64,000 nt of DNA, taken from Pseudarcicella hirudinis. Its GTDB lineage: Bacteria; Bacteroidota; Bacteroidia; Cytophagales; Spirosomataceae. Positions 54,017 to 62,890 of the stretch are shown here, one piece after another. How positions within the stretch are numbered: the first letter of the stretch is position 1; every line of letters begins with the position of its first letter. Under the pieces are notes generated by a model, which ran no database searches, was not told the origin of the DNA, and saw nothing but the letters and a program-made list of their open reading frames with translations. A program made the translations under genes and the position numbers. The stretch is from positions 385,257 to 449,256 of the forward strand of contig NZ_FOXH01000004.1 of the NCBI RefSeq assembly GCF_900115665.1. Reading direction: 5' to 3'.

Positions 54017-54934
54017 ATGCAAACACAAGAAGAAATTACCCGAAAATTACTGGAGAAACTCTGGGAAAATTATTGTCAGAGAGTATCATATGCCCGTAAA
54101 TACGCTGAAATAGTACATGCTAAAGGTGGAAATGTAGTAAATGACCATTGCGCATTCCGTACATTTAATACCCGGATCGGGAACCAAAAAGCCGGAATTA
54201 CGGCCATTGCTGAAGTTTTACTGGCTTTAGGCTATCAGAAAGTTGCTCCATATGCTTTTCCGTCAAAACACCTGAATTCTTTTCATTATCAACACCCTGC
54301 CAATATCAATTTCCCTAAGTTTTTTGTCACTCAGCTGGAAGTGGAAAATCTGTCGGAAGAAGCGCAGCAACTTATTAATGAAGCGGTAAAAGATGCGCCT
54401 GATTTATTGGCTGGTGAACCGCGTTTACTTTTGGAAGAATTGAAATCTGCAGGTAAGCTGGAGGATGATAAAGCAGCAATTCTTACAGAAGCACTGGTTA
54501 ATTTTTTCAGCAGACCATGGAAACCGGCCAAAAGAGAAACTATTTTAGCAGTAAATAAAGAATCACAGTTTGCAGCCTGGACATTATTACACGGAAATTC
54601 GGTAAACCATTTTACCGCTTATATCAATCATCAGAATATCCCGGAATGGGCCGATATCGAGCAAACCATGGAAGGTTTAAAAGCAGCAGGTATTCCGGTA
54701 AAATCTCATATTGAAGGAGAAAAAGGCAGTAAACTCCGGCAAAGTTCCACGCAGGCAGTTGATGAAGATTGTCCTGTAACTGAAAATGATGGTTCAACCG
54801 GAAAACTTAACTGGTCTTATGCTTATTATGAACTGGCTGAAAGGAATTTCATCCGGCATGAAGGCAAGGAAATCTGGTTTGATGGCTTCCTGGGTGAACA
54901 GGCGACCAATTTATTCGAAATGACAAAAAGGTAA
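54017..54934 (+). CDS. DUF1338 / HglS-type 2-oxoadipate dioxygenase-decarboxylase
   Basis: DUF1338 enzymes such as Pseudomonas HglS convert 2-oxoadipate with O2 into D-2-hydroxyglutarate and CO2, a late step of lysine breakdown. The 305-residue protein keeps the metal-site histidine H44 in VNDHCAFRTF, a second His in GNSVNHFTAYINH and a C-terminal Glu in YYELAERN, together a plausible 2-His-1-Glu iron site. It is shorter than HglS (about 460 residues) and closer in size to other DUF1338 members. It lies 52 bp after the ALDH7 gene and 108 bp before the saccharopine dehydrogenase gene. Confidence 0.88.
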   Translation: MQTQEEITRKLLEKLWENYCQRVSYARKYAEIVHAKGGNVVNDHCAFRTFNTRIGNQKAGITAIAEVLLALGYQKVAPYAFPSKHLNSFHYQHPANINFPKFFVTQLEVENLSEEAQQLINEAVKDAPDLLAGEPRLLLEELKSAGKLEDDKAAILTEALVNFFSRPWKPAKRETILAVNKESQFAAWTLLHGNSVNHFTAYINHQNIPEWADIEQTMEGLKAAGIPVKSHIEGEKGSKLRQSSTQAVDEDCPVTENDGSTGKLNWSYAYYELAERNFIRHEGKEIWFDGFLGEQATNLFEMTKR

Positions 54935-54983
54935 TCCCTTATCTGTTAACCTCTTACTTTCTGTAAAATAATCTATCATCTTA

Positions 54984-55020
54984 AAGTCTGAATCCCTTGT
55001 TCCGGCAAGCATTCAGACTT
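54984..55020 (+). promoter_or_regulatory. Stable hairpin in the leader of the saccharopine dehydrogenase gene
   Basis: AAGTCTGAAT (54984-54993) pairs perfectly with ATTCAGACTT (55011-55020), with inner CTTG/CAAG pairing. It ends 22 bp before the ATG at 55043 and is not followed by a T-run, so it may be an mRNA-processing or expression-control element between the genes. Confidence 0.5.
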
Positions 55021-55042
55021 CATCAAACGATTCAACAAACTT

Positions 55043-56098
55043 ATGAAAAATGTATTGGTAATTGGCATGGGAAAGGTAGGTTCTCTGGTCGGAACACTAC
55101 TGAATAAAAGATTTTCAGTAACCGGATTAGACAAAAATATCCCTTCTGCAGAAGTACCATTTGAGGTAAAAAAAGGAGATGTATCTGATACCGGGCTTCT
55201 GGAAAATCTTATCCCACAATTTGATGCGGTTGTTTCATGCATGCCATATAATCTTAATCTGACTATTGCCCGGATTGCCCATAAAAACGAAAAACATTAT
55301 TTTGATCTTACTGAAGACGTTCCGACCACAACAGCGATCAGAGAAATGGCAGCAGATGGCAGCAAGGGGGTTTTAGCACCGCAATGCGGACTTGCTCCGG
55401 GTTTCATCGGAATTGTGGGGGCTGATCTGGCCAACCGGTTTACCAGGCTGAGAGATATTGAACTCCGGGTAGGCGCTTTACCAAAATATCCGAATGGTTT
55501 ACTGGGTTATTCGTTCACCTGGTCTCCTGCTGGTGTGATTAATGAGTACTTAAACGATTGTGAAGTAATTCATAACGGAGAAAAAAAACTCGTTCCTGCA
55601 CTGGATGGAATAGAACATATCAATATTGAAGGAAACGAATTTGAAGCTTTCAGTACTTCCGGCGGCTTAGGAACAATGTGTGAAACCTATGAGGGAAAGG
55701 TTGACACGCTCAATTACAAGACTATTCGTTACCCGGGTCATGGTAAACTGATGAAATTCCTGCTGTATGAATTGATTTTAAAAGAAAAACGGCAATTGAT
55801 CGAGGAAATCCTGACTCAGGCAAAACCTCCTGTGCAGGAAGACGTAGTTTATGTCTATGCTGTAGTAGAAGGCTGGAAAGGTCAGGTTCTGGAAAGAGAA
55901 GAATTTTACCGGGCTTATTCCCCGAAACTGATTGATGGTAAACATTGGCGTGCGATTTCATGGACAACCGCAGCGTCAATTGTGGCCGTGGTAGAATTAG
56001 TGGCGGACGGTAAATTACCGAATTCTGGCTTTATCAAACAGGAAGAAATTCCATTCGACAAATTGCTTACCACCGAAACCGGAAAATTCTTTTTATAG
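55043..56098 (+). CDS. Saccharopine dehydrogenase family protein
   Basis: The 351-residue protein has an N-terminal Rossmann motif VIGMGKVGSLVG and the family segments FDAVVSCMPYNLN, HYFDLTEDVP, GLAPGFIGIVG and KTIRYPGHGKLMKFL. Saccharopine dehydrogenase (glutamate-forming) splits saccharopine to glutamate and 2-aminoadipate semialdehyde, exactly the substrate of the ALDH7-like enzyme two genes upstream. No lysine-ketoglutarate reductase is in the window. The role is strongly suggested by context, but this family also includes other amino-acid dehydrogenases. Confidence 0.85.
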   Translation: MKNVLVIGMGKVGSLVGTLLNKRFSVTGLDKNIPSAEVPFEVKKGDVSDTGLLENLIPQFDAVVSCMPYNLNLTIARIAHKNEKHYFDLTEDVPTTTAIREMAADGSKGVLAPQCGLAPGFIGIVGADLANRFTRLRDIELRVGALPKYPNGLLGYSFTWSPAGVINEYLNDCEVIHNGEKKLVPALDGIEHINIEGNEFEAFSTSGGLGTMCETYEGKVDTLNYKTIRYPGHGKLMKFLLYELILKEKRQLIEEILTQAKPPVQEDVVYVYAVVEGWKGQVLEREEFYRAYSPKLIDGKHWRAISWTTAASIVAVVELVADGKLPNSGFIKQEEIPFDKLLTTETGKFFL

Positions 56099-56118
56099 AT
56101 TTCAGCGCTGAAAAACAA

Positions 56119-56159
56119 AAACTGTACCGTAAAAGATAACAGCTCTTTCGGTACAGTTT
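56119..56159. terminator. Bidirectional terminator
   Basis: AAACTGTACCG (56119-56129) pairs with CGGTACAGTTT (56149-56159), continued by an inner AAAGA/TCTTT stem. It separates the convergent saccharopine dehydrogenase and lipoprotein genes. Confidence 0.85.
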
Positions 56160-56191
56160 CATGTAACAATCAGGCGGATTTGCGTTTTAGA

Positions 56192-56395
56192 TTAATCCCT
56201 GTCTCCCCGCTTTTTCCAGTAGCCGTAAGCTTTTCCTCTGGGATGATGCTTTTCTTTCACCACGATTACTTCCCTTTCCCTGACAATCACCGGCCTCCTC
56301 GGACGACGTTCAACATACACCACCCTCTCCGTACATCCTGCAATTCCTGAAAAAGCCAATGCGATAATCATTATCCGGAATTTTATACTCTTCAT
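56192..56395 (-). CDS. Small basic lipoprotein
   Basis: The 67-residue protein has a lipoprotein signal with lipobox GIAGC (cysteine at about residue 21). The mature part is about 46 residues and strongly basic, with alternating Arg and Val (RPRRPVIVREREVIVVKEK) and a KHHPRGKAYGYWKKRG tail. It is therefore probably anchored in an envelope membrane, but its function is unknown. The convergent hairpin downstream supports it being a true gene. Only the signal and the basic composition can be described. Confidence 0.65.
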   Translation of the reverse strand: MKSIKFRIMIIALAFSGIAGCTERVVYVERRPRRPVIVREREVIVVKEKHHPRGKAYGYWKKRGDRD

Positions 56396-56766
56396 AAGAT
56401 AGAAATGGGGTATTAAGTTGAAATTTTATAAAATGTTTGAAATGGAACGCTTTAAAATTTCAGCCAGGAAATTCAAAAAAATCCTTTCAGAAAATCTTTT
56501 ATCCAAAGCGTTTTATTATTGCTGAACGTTGAAAAACATGGAATATTTGGGGAATAACAGATTTATAAATACATGATTGAGTAAACGGTCATAGAAATAC
56601 CCTGAAAGCCACAGATTTGAGATACAATTTCATTTAATTTGTCGACTGATTATTAGGGAGTTTCTTTTCGAAACGAGGGCTATTTCTTTCGGTATTGAAC
56701 AGCTTTAATTAAATTGCAGGATTATTTCTCTTTCTTTCGAAAAAAGACTTTTGAAAAACGATATAG
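56396..56766. other. Gene-free region between the lipoprotein and T9SS protein genes
   Basis: This 371-bp AT-rich stretch presumably carries both divergent promoters. GACTTTTG near 56746-56753 resembles the -7 box but lacks the leading TA. I see no reading frame, repeat or RNA gene. Confidence 0.4.
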
Positions 56767-59700
56767 ATGAAAAATATTTTACGATTTAAATTACTATTAC
56801 TCTTTATCTCTTGCCTTAGTTTTCGACCTTTCTACGGAGCATTTGCTCAAAATGACGGTCGTAAAGTTATGGCTGCCTGTACCTCGCCTGTACCTCAGGT
56901 ACTTACAAGCAGCCCGCAGGTAACCTGTCTGGGAAATTCTGTCACTTTACAGGCAGAAAGTAATCTGACCAAATTTTCATATCAATGGAAAAAGAACGGA
57001 GTAAACATTACTACGGGGATTACGCCAAACATTACGGTTACGGAGTCAGGCAGTTATACGCTGGATGTAAAAGATTTAAGCTGTCTTGTTGTAACAACCT
57101 CTTCTCCGGTTATTGTAAACATTAAAAAACTTGATTTTAATCCGGGTTTAAAAGTAACAGGTTCCACCACATTTTGTCCGGGACAATCAGTACAACTTGA
57201 AGTTCTTTATACCTGTACTCCCACTTCTATCCAATGGAAGAGAAACGGGGTCAATATTCCTTCTGCAATTACGGCTACCTATACTGCTACTTCTGCCGGA
57301 ACTTACACGGCTGAGTTAAAAGGGGCAGACAGTACTGCCAGTACAAACGGAACCGTTGTTTCAACCGTTTTTAATGCGAGTATCAGCCCTTCGGGAAGCA
57401 GTACAATCTGTGAAGCCGATTCTGTCCTCTTACAGGGCGGTGCTCAGAATGGCTGTGCTGTTACGGCTTATCAATGGCAAAAGAATGGTACTAATATCCC
57501 GAATGCCACTTCCAATGCATACTATGCCAAAACCGCAGGCACTTATACACTCATCATAACTGCCGGAGACGGGGTTACCAAAGCCACTTCCAATGCTGCC
57601 GTAGTTGCATTACAGGCTCCGACTGTTCAACTTAATGTATCCGGAAATCAGAATGTCTGTGAAGGAGATTCTCTTAATTTACAGGCTTCTTCAGCAAATG
57701 GCTGTACAATCAGAACCTATCGCTGGCAAAAAGATGGGGTGGATATTCCCAATGCCACCGGATCTAATTATTATGCCAAAACTTCCGGAAATTACCGAGT
57801 CATCATCAGCGCCGGGGCAGGAACAACTTCTGTTACTTCCGGAACGGTTTCCATAACTGTGATTTCTCCAACCCCAACGATCATAGCAAGTGGCAGTACA
57901 ACTTTTTGTGACGGAAATTCTGTAACATTTTCTGTTAATTCAAGCTGTAATATCAAAAGTTATCAATGGCTCAAAAACGGTGTTGAAATATCCGGAGCAA
58001 CAGGTTCCACTTATGCGGCCAAAACCTCAGGGCAATATACCGTCACGGTCATTTACAGTATACTGAAGAAGACTTCGGCTGCTACTACAGTAACTGTTAA
58101 TTCCAATCCTACTGCTTTTGCAGGAGATGACATTACTCTTACCGGAACGCAAAAATTCAGTTCATCAGGAATCACAGCAACAGGCGGGACAGCTCCTTAT
58201 TCTTACCAATGGACAACCACACCATCTTCGGTAACAATCAGCAACCCTGCTCAAAGCAATCCGATAATCGGTACTTTTTCACAAAGTACCTTCATTTTCG
58301 TAACGGTTACCGATAAAAACGGCTGTACCGGAAATGATGCAGCTTATGTCATCTACGTTCCTTGTACACTTAAAGCAAGTATTGCCGGGAATGACTGGTT
58401 TTGCAGTGACAGCTCTACTGTATTAACCGGAAATGTAAGCGGTGTAAATGCTCCTCCGCTGGCTTATCAATGGAAGCAGGACTTTACGACAAGAAGTGAA
58501 AACGGAAATACCCTGAAAGTAAATACCACAGCTGTTTACCGCTTTTATATTACTGATTCAAAAGGTTGTGCAGATTCTACCAACCTGAAGGTAACTTCAA
58601 ATTTACCTGTTCTGGCCAGTGCAGGTTTCGGAGCCACCCTTACAGGAGTTGAAAAATATGATCTATCTTTTGTAAATACTGCCGTAGGTGGAAAACCTGA
58701 TTATACTTTCAACTGGTCAACTACACCTGCGGTAAAAATTGATTACCCGAATGATAACAGAGCTTATCCGGTGATCGGCCCTTTCTCAACAAATACAAAA
58801 ATCACCTTAAAGCTGGCTGATAGCAGAGGTTGTCCTGCCACAGCCACAGCACAGATCACCTATGTTTCCTGTACATTTAATGCAGTAATCAATGGTGCCA
58901 AATCTTTCTGTATCGGTGATACAGCGAGGTTTTCTGCCTCTGTCTCAAATGGTCAGGATCCTTATACCTATTCATGGGAACTTGATTCTAAAGAAATCAG
59001 CAAAGCAGATAAGGTAAGTATTCTGAATGGCGGTAACCTGGCTTTAACGGTAGTGGACAAGCGAAGCTGCGTAAGCAGGATGTCAGCACTTGTTGTGCAA
59101 AATCCTAATCCGATAGTAAGTATTTCCGGAAAGCTTAATTATTGTGAAGGTGCGGCAACAATCCTGACAGCAAATCCTACAAACGGCTCATCTCCATTTA
59201 CTTACAACTGGATTTTTGAAAATAATTCTGTCGGAACAGCAGTAACTTATCCGGCAGGTAAAAATGGTTTTTACAGTGTGGCAGTCGTAGATGCCAAAGG
59301 ATGCAAAGGACAATCTTCAAGTGTTGCTATAGCACAGACGGCTTCCATTACAGCAACAATCACGGCTTTAGGCAGCACTTCGGTATATGCTCCGAACGTT
59401 GTTACACTCACTGCTAATCAGGACTTAAATCTGGAATACCAATGGCAAAAAGATGCCAAAGATATCGCAGGAGCAACATTAGCCAGTTACGACGCAAAAG
59501 AAACAGGCAGTTACGGTGTAATTGTAAAGAAAGAAGGCTGTCCTTTCCCTTCAAAAACAATTCCGGTTAAAGTGGAAATTCCTACCGGAAACGAACCTGT
59601 TCCTTCAGGTGATTTTGATATCAGCGTAGGTCCAAATCCGGCAAGAGAAAGTATCCTTGTCAAAGTTGCTCTGGCAAGACCTTCAACTGTTAATTACCGG

Positions 59701-59862
59701 TTGTTTGATTTGAGAGGAAATCCTGTCGGAGAATGGGGTTCGACCGGAAGAAGTACAGATCATCAGCTCAGCATTGACCTGAACGGAAAATCTTCTGCAA
59801 CTTATATTCTGCAGATTCAAACTGAAACCGGAGTATTTGTCCGGAAGATTATCAGAGAATAA
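56767..59862 (+). CDS. Large secreted Ig-like protein with T9SS C-terminal domain
   Basis: The 1031-residue protein has an N-terminal signal peptide (ending GAFAQ near residue 27), then about eleven Ig-like repeats recognisable by YQW(K/Q)KNG-type strands followed by Y/T-K(T/E)-xGxY motifs. Repeats 3-5 are the most alike (NIPNATSNAYYAKTAGTY, DIPNATGSNYYAKTSGNY). Other repeats resemble the SprB-type 'YQWTTTPS' pattern. The last 80 residues (VGPNPARESILVKV through ATYILQIQTETGVFVRKI) form a type A T9SS C-terminal sorting domain. It is therefore exported and anchored on the cell surface or released, likely for adhesion. The ligand is unknown. Confidence 0.88.
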   Translation: MKNILRFKLLLLFISCLSFRPFYGAFAQNDGRKVMAACTSPVPQVLTSSPQVTCLGNSVTLQAESNLTKFSYQWKKNGVNITTGITPNITVTESGSYTLDVKDLSCLVVTTSSPVIVNIKKLDFNPGLKVTGSTTFCPGQSVQLEVLYTCTPTSIQWKRNGVNIPSAITATYTATSAGTYTAELKGADSTASTNGTVVSTVFNASISPSGSSTICEADSVLLQGGAQNGCAVTAYQWQKNGTNIPNATSNAYYAKTAGTYTLIITAGDGVTKATSNAAVVALQAPTVQLNVSGNQNVCEGDSLNLQASSANGCTIRTYRWQKDGVDIPNATGSNYYAKTSGNYRVIISAGAGTTSVTSGTVSITVISPTPTIIASGSTTFCDGNSVTFSVNSSCNIKSYQWLKNGVEISGATGSTYAAKTSGQYTVTVIYSILKKTSAATTVTVNSNPTAFAGDDITLTGTQKFSSSGITATGGTAPYSYQWTTTPSSVTISNPAQSNPIIGTFSQSTFIFVTVTDKNGCTGNDAAYVIYVPCTLKASIAGNDWFCSDSSTVLTGNVSGVNAPPLAYQWKQDFTTRSENGNTLKVNTTAVYRFYITDSKGCADSTNLKVTSNLPVLASAGFGATLTGVEKYDLSFVNTAVGGKPDYTFNWSTTPAVKIDYPNDNRAYPVIGPFSTNTKITLKLADSRGCPATATAQITYVSCTFNAVINGAKSFCIGDTARFSASVSNGQDPYTYSWELDSKEISKADKVSILNGGNLALTVVDKRSCVSRMSALVVQNPNPIVSISGKLNYCEGAATILTANPTNGSSPFTYNWIFENNSVGTAVTYPAGKNGFYSVAVVDAKGCKGQSSSVAIAQTASITATITALGSTSVYAPNVVTLTANQDLNLEYQWQKDAKDIAGATLASYDAKETGSYGVIVKKEGCPFPSKTIPVKVEIPTGNEPVPSGDFDISVGPNPARESILVKVALARPSTVNYRLFDLRGNPVGEWGSTGRSTDHQLSIDLNGKSSATYILQIQTETGVFVRKIIRE

Positions 59863-59885
59863 CATATTATTTATTTTCAAAAACA

Positions 59886-59931
59886 AACCCTTGATTGTTT
59901 CATTTGATTCTGAAACAATCAGGGGTTTTTC
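59886..59931. terminator. Strong terminator after the T9SS protein gene
   Basis: GATTGTTTCA (59893-59902) and TGAAACAATC (59911-59920) form the core of the stem, extended outward by A-T, T-G, three C-G and two A-T pairs (59886-59892 with 59921-59927), then TTTT. It also serves the convergent oxidoreductase operon. Confidence 0.9.
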
Positions 59932-59947
59932 TATGCAATCAATCGGA

Positions 59948-60592
59948 TTAATAACTCAATCCATATTGTTTCAATACGTCCTCAGGTACACCATCCCATT
60001 CGTTAGGTGTATTACCTTTATAACCAATATCCTTAATACCCATTTCACTGGTAAAGAAACCGGTTGCAGTAAGGTTTCTCATTAAACTGAAAAACGATAC
60101 TCCCTGTGACATTTCCGGTTTTGCTTTTTCAGGATATGCGATGTCATCTACAATAGCAATCTGTTCCTTTGAAGTACAGGCGATAAAGTTTTTTCCAAAG
60201 CGTTTAAGCGACTGAGAATCTATCCAGCGAATACCTCCTCTTAAAGGTGTTTTAAGACTTGGGGTATCTTTTGCCATAAATTCAATAAAGGCCGGAACAC
60301 CTGATTGGCTGGCACTGCCCGACTTGGCATCAGCCGGAATGATAATGTCTGAAATTACACTGATAGTTTTCAGCTCATGTTCGTTGAAAAACTTCTCAGC
60401 CATCAGCTTTGCATCACGTTCGGCTTCGGCTTTTGTCCTTCCACCCGGAATTTTAATTCCTGTTCCCGGTTTAGGTGTTTCAACTTTTTCTTTGGGTAAG
60501 TCCAGTAATTCAGCGGCTTGTACCTGAGGATTCAGCACTGCCAGTCCAAATGAACTAAGCCCCATATTTTTTATATATTCTCTGCGTTTCAT
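59948..60592 (-). CDS. Gluconate 2-dehydrogenase subunit 3 family protein, Tat-exported
   Basis: The 214-residue protein matches the small (gamma) subunit family of membrane-bound gluconate/sugar dehydrogenases: ISDIIIPADAKSGSASQSGVPAFIEFMA and the TATGFFTSEMGIKDIGYKGN tail. Its N-terminus MKRREYIKNMGLSSFGLAV has a twin-arginine pattern, so it probably exports the cofactor-loaded GMC partner with it. It follows that partner by 86 bp on the same strand. No cytochrome subunit is encoded next to them, unlike many three-subunit sugar dehydrogenases. Confidence 0.85.
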   Translation of the reverse strand: MKRREYIKNMGLSSFGLAVLNPQVQAAELLDLPKEKVETPKPGTGIKIPGGRTKAEAERDAKLMAEKFFNEHELKTISVISDIIIPADAKSGSASQSGVPAFIEFMAKDTPSLKTPLRGGIRWIDSQSLKRFGKNFIACTSKEQIAIVDDIAYPEKAKPEMSQGVSFFSLMRNLTATGFFTSEMGIKDIGYKGNTPNEWDGVPEDVLKQYGLSY

Positions 60593-60678
60593 GAATATTA
60601 TTGTTTAAAACCGATTGAAACCAATCTTTAACAAGTTTAAAATGATAAATAATTCCAGTAAAATTCAAAAACAGGAAA

Positions 60679-62427
60679 CTACAGATTACCCTTTTTTCTT
60701 TCACTGATAATATAATCCGAAACCCGCATTGACAAAGCAAGGATTGTCCAGGTTGCATTTTTATCTCCCTGAGAAACAAACGGTGCCGCATCAGCCACGA
60801 ATAAATTTTTCACATCATGCGCTTGCTGATGTTTGTTAAGAGCAGATTTATTCGGGTCATTACCCATTCTTACGGTTCCTACCTCATGGATAATTCTTCC
60901 CGGAGCTTCCAAACCATAGTCTTTATCAGCACCAGGTTTACTTCCCAGGGCAATCCCACCCATTCCATGAATGATTTCTTCGAAAGTATCCTGCATGTGT
61001 TTGGCCTGATTTACTTCGTAATCACTCCATTTGTAATGAAAACGCAATACCGGAATACCGAATTTATCCACTACATTCGGGTCAATTTCACAGTAATTAT
61101 CTTCTCTCGCAACCGGTTCTCCACGTCCTGCCATACCTACATAAGCTCCGTAAAAACGACGATAATCATCTTTCAGAGAAGCGCCATAACCTCCGGCAGC
61201 TTTGGTAATTCCATCTCTTCCGGCAAATTTTCCGTTAAGACCTTCTATTCCCCAGCCGAATCCATAAGCTGGCATACCCATTCCGCCCCAATATTCAATA
61301 TGGTACCCTCTCGGGAAATCTAATTTTTTATTGTCCAGCCACCAGGGGGTATAAACGTGCATTCCTCCTACACCATCTTCATTATATCTCTTCCGATCAA
61401 ATAAAGTCGGGATAATAGCCGATCTTGAAGCTCCGGTTGAATCGTGCAGGTATTTACCGATAATTCCGCTTGAGTTAGCCAGCCCGTTCGGGAAACGAGG
61501 TGATTTGGAATTAAGCAGCAAACGTGCTGATTCTCCGGCACTTGCTGCAAGAATTACCACTTTTCCTTTAACCGTATATTCCATGAAAGTTTCAGTATTT
61601 ACATAAGAAACGCCCGTGGCAAGACCTGTTGCCGGATCTGTCAGAACCTCTCTTGCCATTGCATGAGGAATTACTGTAAGATTTCCGGTTTTCAAAGCAG
61701 GTTTAATCAATACAGAAGAAGAGGAAAAATCGGCATACGCCTGACAGGCTCTTCCGCACTGACTGCAATAAAAACACTGCCCTCTTTCAGTATTGATCGG
61801 TTTGGTCAGGATAGAAAGCCGGGAAGGTATTGTAGGAATATTAAGCTCTTTATTAGCTTTTTTAATCATTAATTCATGCAAACGAGGCTTCGGAGGCGGA
61901 AGAAAAATACCGTCCGGTTCACTTCTTATGCCCTCAACCGAACCAAAAACGCCGATCATCCGGTCAATTCTGTCATAATATGGTTTTACATCATCATAAC
62001 CAATCGGCCAGTCATCTCCTAAACCATCGATACTTTTTCTCTTAAAATCGTCCGGACCAAAACGAAGCGAAATTCTGCCCCAATGATTGGTACGACCACC
62101 TAACATTCTGGAACGAAACCAGTCGAACTTTGTGCCATCCTTTTTTGTGTAAGGTTCTCCTTCTATTTCCCAACCTCCATAGGCGGCATCAAAATCCCCG
62201 AAAGGACGGGTTGTACCGGCACCTCTTCTCGGAGATTCCCAGGGCCATTTCAGCTGAGTAATATTCTTAGGATCAGCCGGGTCATACATTTGTCCGGCTT
62301 CCAGGACACAAACTTTTGCCCCGGCTTTGGTCAGCTCATGAGCAGCCATACCGCCACCTGCACCTGAACCTACGATGACCACATCATAAACCTTCGGTTG
62401 TTCTTTAATCTGAAAGAAATCGTTCAT
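60679..62427 (-). CDS. GMC family FAD-dependent oxidoreductase with cysteine cluster
   Basis: The 582-residue flavoprotein has the N-terminal dinucleotide fold VIVGSGAGGGMAAHELTKAG, the GMC segment SRMLGGRTNHWGR, and C-terminal EVGTVRMGNDP and NLFVADAAPFVSQGDKNATWTI. An unusual insert is GQCFYCSQCGRACQAYAD, with Cys at C-x2-C-x2-C-x3-C spacing (also C-x5-C-x3-C), suggesting an FeS cluster as described for FAD-glucose dehydrogenase alpha subunits. No signal peptide is present; the Tat-type subunit 3 downstream could carry it out. It probably oxidises a sugar or polyol in the periplasm; the substrate is unknown. Confidence 0.88.
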   Translation of the reverse strand: MNDFFQIKEQPKVYDVVIVGSGAGGGMAAHELTKAGAKVCVLEAGQMYDPADPKNITQLKWPWESPRRGAGTTRPFGDFDAAYGGWEIEGEPYTKKDGTKFDWFRSRMLGGRTNHWGRISLRFGPDDFKRKSIDGLGDDWPIGYDDVKPYYDRIDRMIGVFGSVEGIRSEPDGIFLPPPKPRLHELMIKKANKELNIPTIPSRLSILTKPINTERGQCFYCSQCGRACQAYADFSSSSVLIKPALKTGNLTVIPHAMAREVLTDPATGLATGVSYVNTETFMEYTVKGKVVILAASAGESARLLLNSKSPRFPNGLANSSGIIGKYLHDSTGASRSAIIPTLFDRKRYNEDGVGGMHVYTPWWLDNKKLDFPRGYHIEYWGGMGMPAYGFGWGIEGLNGKFAGRDGITKAAGGYGASLKDDYRRFYGAYVGMAGRGEPVAREDNYCEIDPNVVDKFGIPVLRFHYKWSDYEVNQAKHMQDTFEEIIHGMGGIALGSKPGADKDYGLEAPGRIIHEVGTVRMGNDPNKSALNKHQQAHDVKNLFVADAAPFVSQGDKNATWTILALSMRVSDYIISERKKGNL

Positions 62428-62634
62428 TCTTTGATGTAATTTTTTAAAATTAGTTTTTGATATTACAATTGGGTTTTCTAAAAATTCTTTACGCTTTAAA
62501 CAGCAATTTTAGGGATAATTATTAATTCCTTACCCTTTTCTATTCGTTAACTACACAGACTTTCTTAATTATTTCCAGATCAGACCGGATTCTTTAAAAT
62601 ACAATTTACTCATTATTAGCTCCGAAGTGATTAT

Positions 62635-62772
62635 TTATTCTTTCTTCTTCCGGCTTCGGATATTCTGAAAATATGTTTTATAAAAAGTTAAATATAGAAT
62701 ATTTCCAAGAAATAATAAAACAAAAATATCTTTCACAGGATTACTATCTGAGAGGTTCTTCTGAGAAATCAT
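62635..62772 (-). CDS. Possible small single-span membrane protein
   Basis: From the ATG at 62772 the frame encodes 45 residues with one hydrophobic helix (VKDIFVLLFLGNILYLTFY) and a basic tail (RSRKKKE), a plausible inner-membrane topology. An ATG 15 codons earlier (62817) is also in frame. No homologue comes to mind and no ribosome binding site is seen, so it may be spurious. It occupies most of the otherwise empty gap 62428-62890 between the GMC gene and mutS. Confidence 0.3.
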   Translation of the reverse strand: MISQKNLSDSNPVKDIFVLLFLGNILYLTFYKTYFQNIRSRKKKE

Positions 62773-62851
62773 TTTTTTGCCTCTTAATAATTTAAAATGC
62801 CAATTCCATTTATTCAAACGCCCCCTTTTTCAATATATTCTCAAAAAAAAC

Positions 62852-62859
62852 TAAATTTG
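62852..62859 (+). promoter_or_regulatory. Candidate -7 element of mutS
   Basis: TAAATTTG matches TAnnTTTG and lies about 30 bp before the TTG start codon at 62891; the -33 position shows only TTTTTCA. Confidence 0.45.
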
Positions 62860-62890
62860 TATGAGTTAGTAAAATAAACATTCAGAGAAA

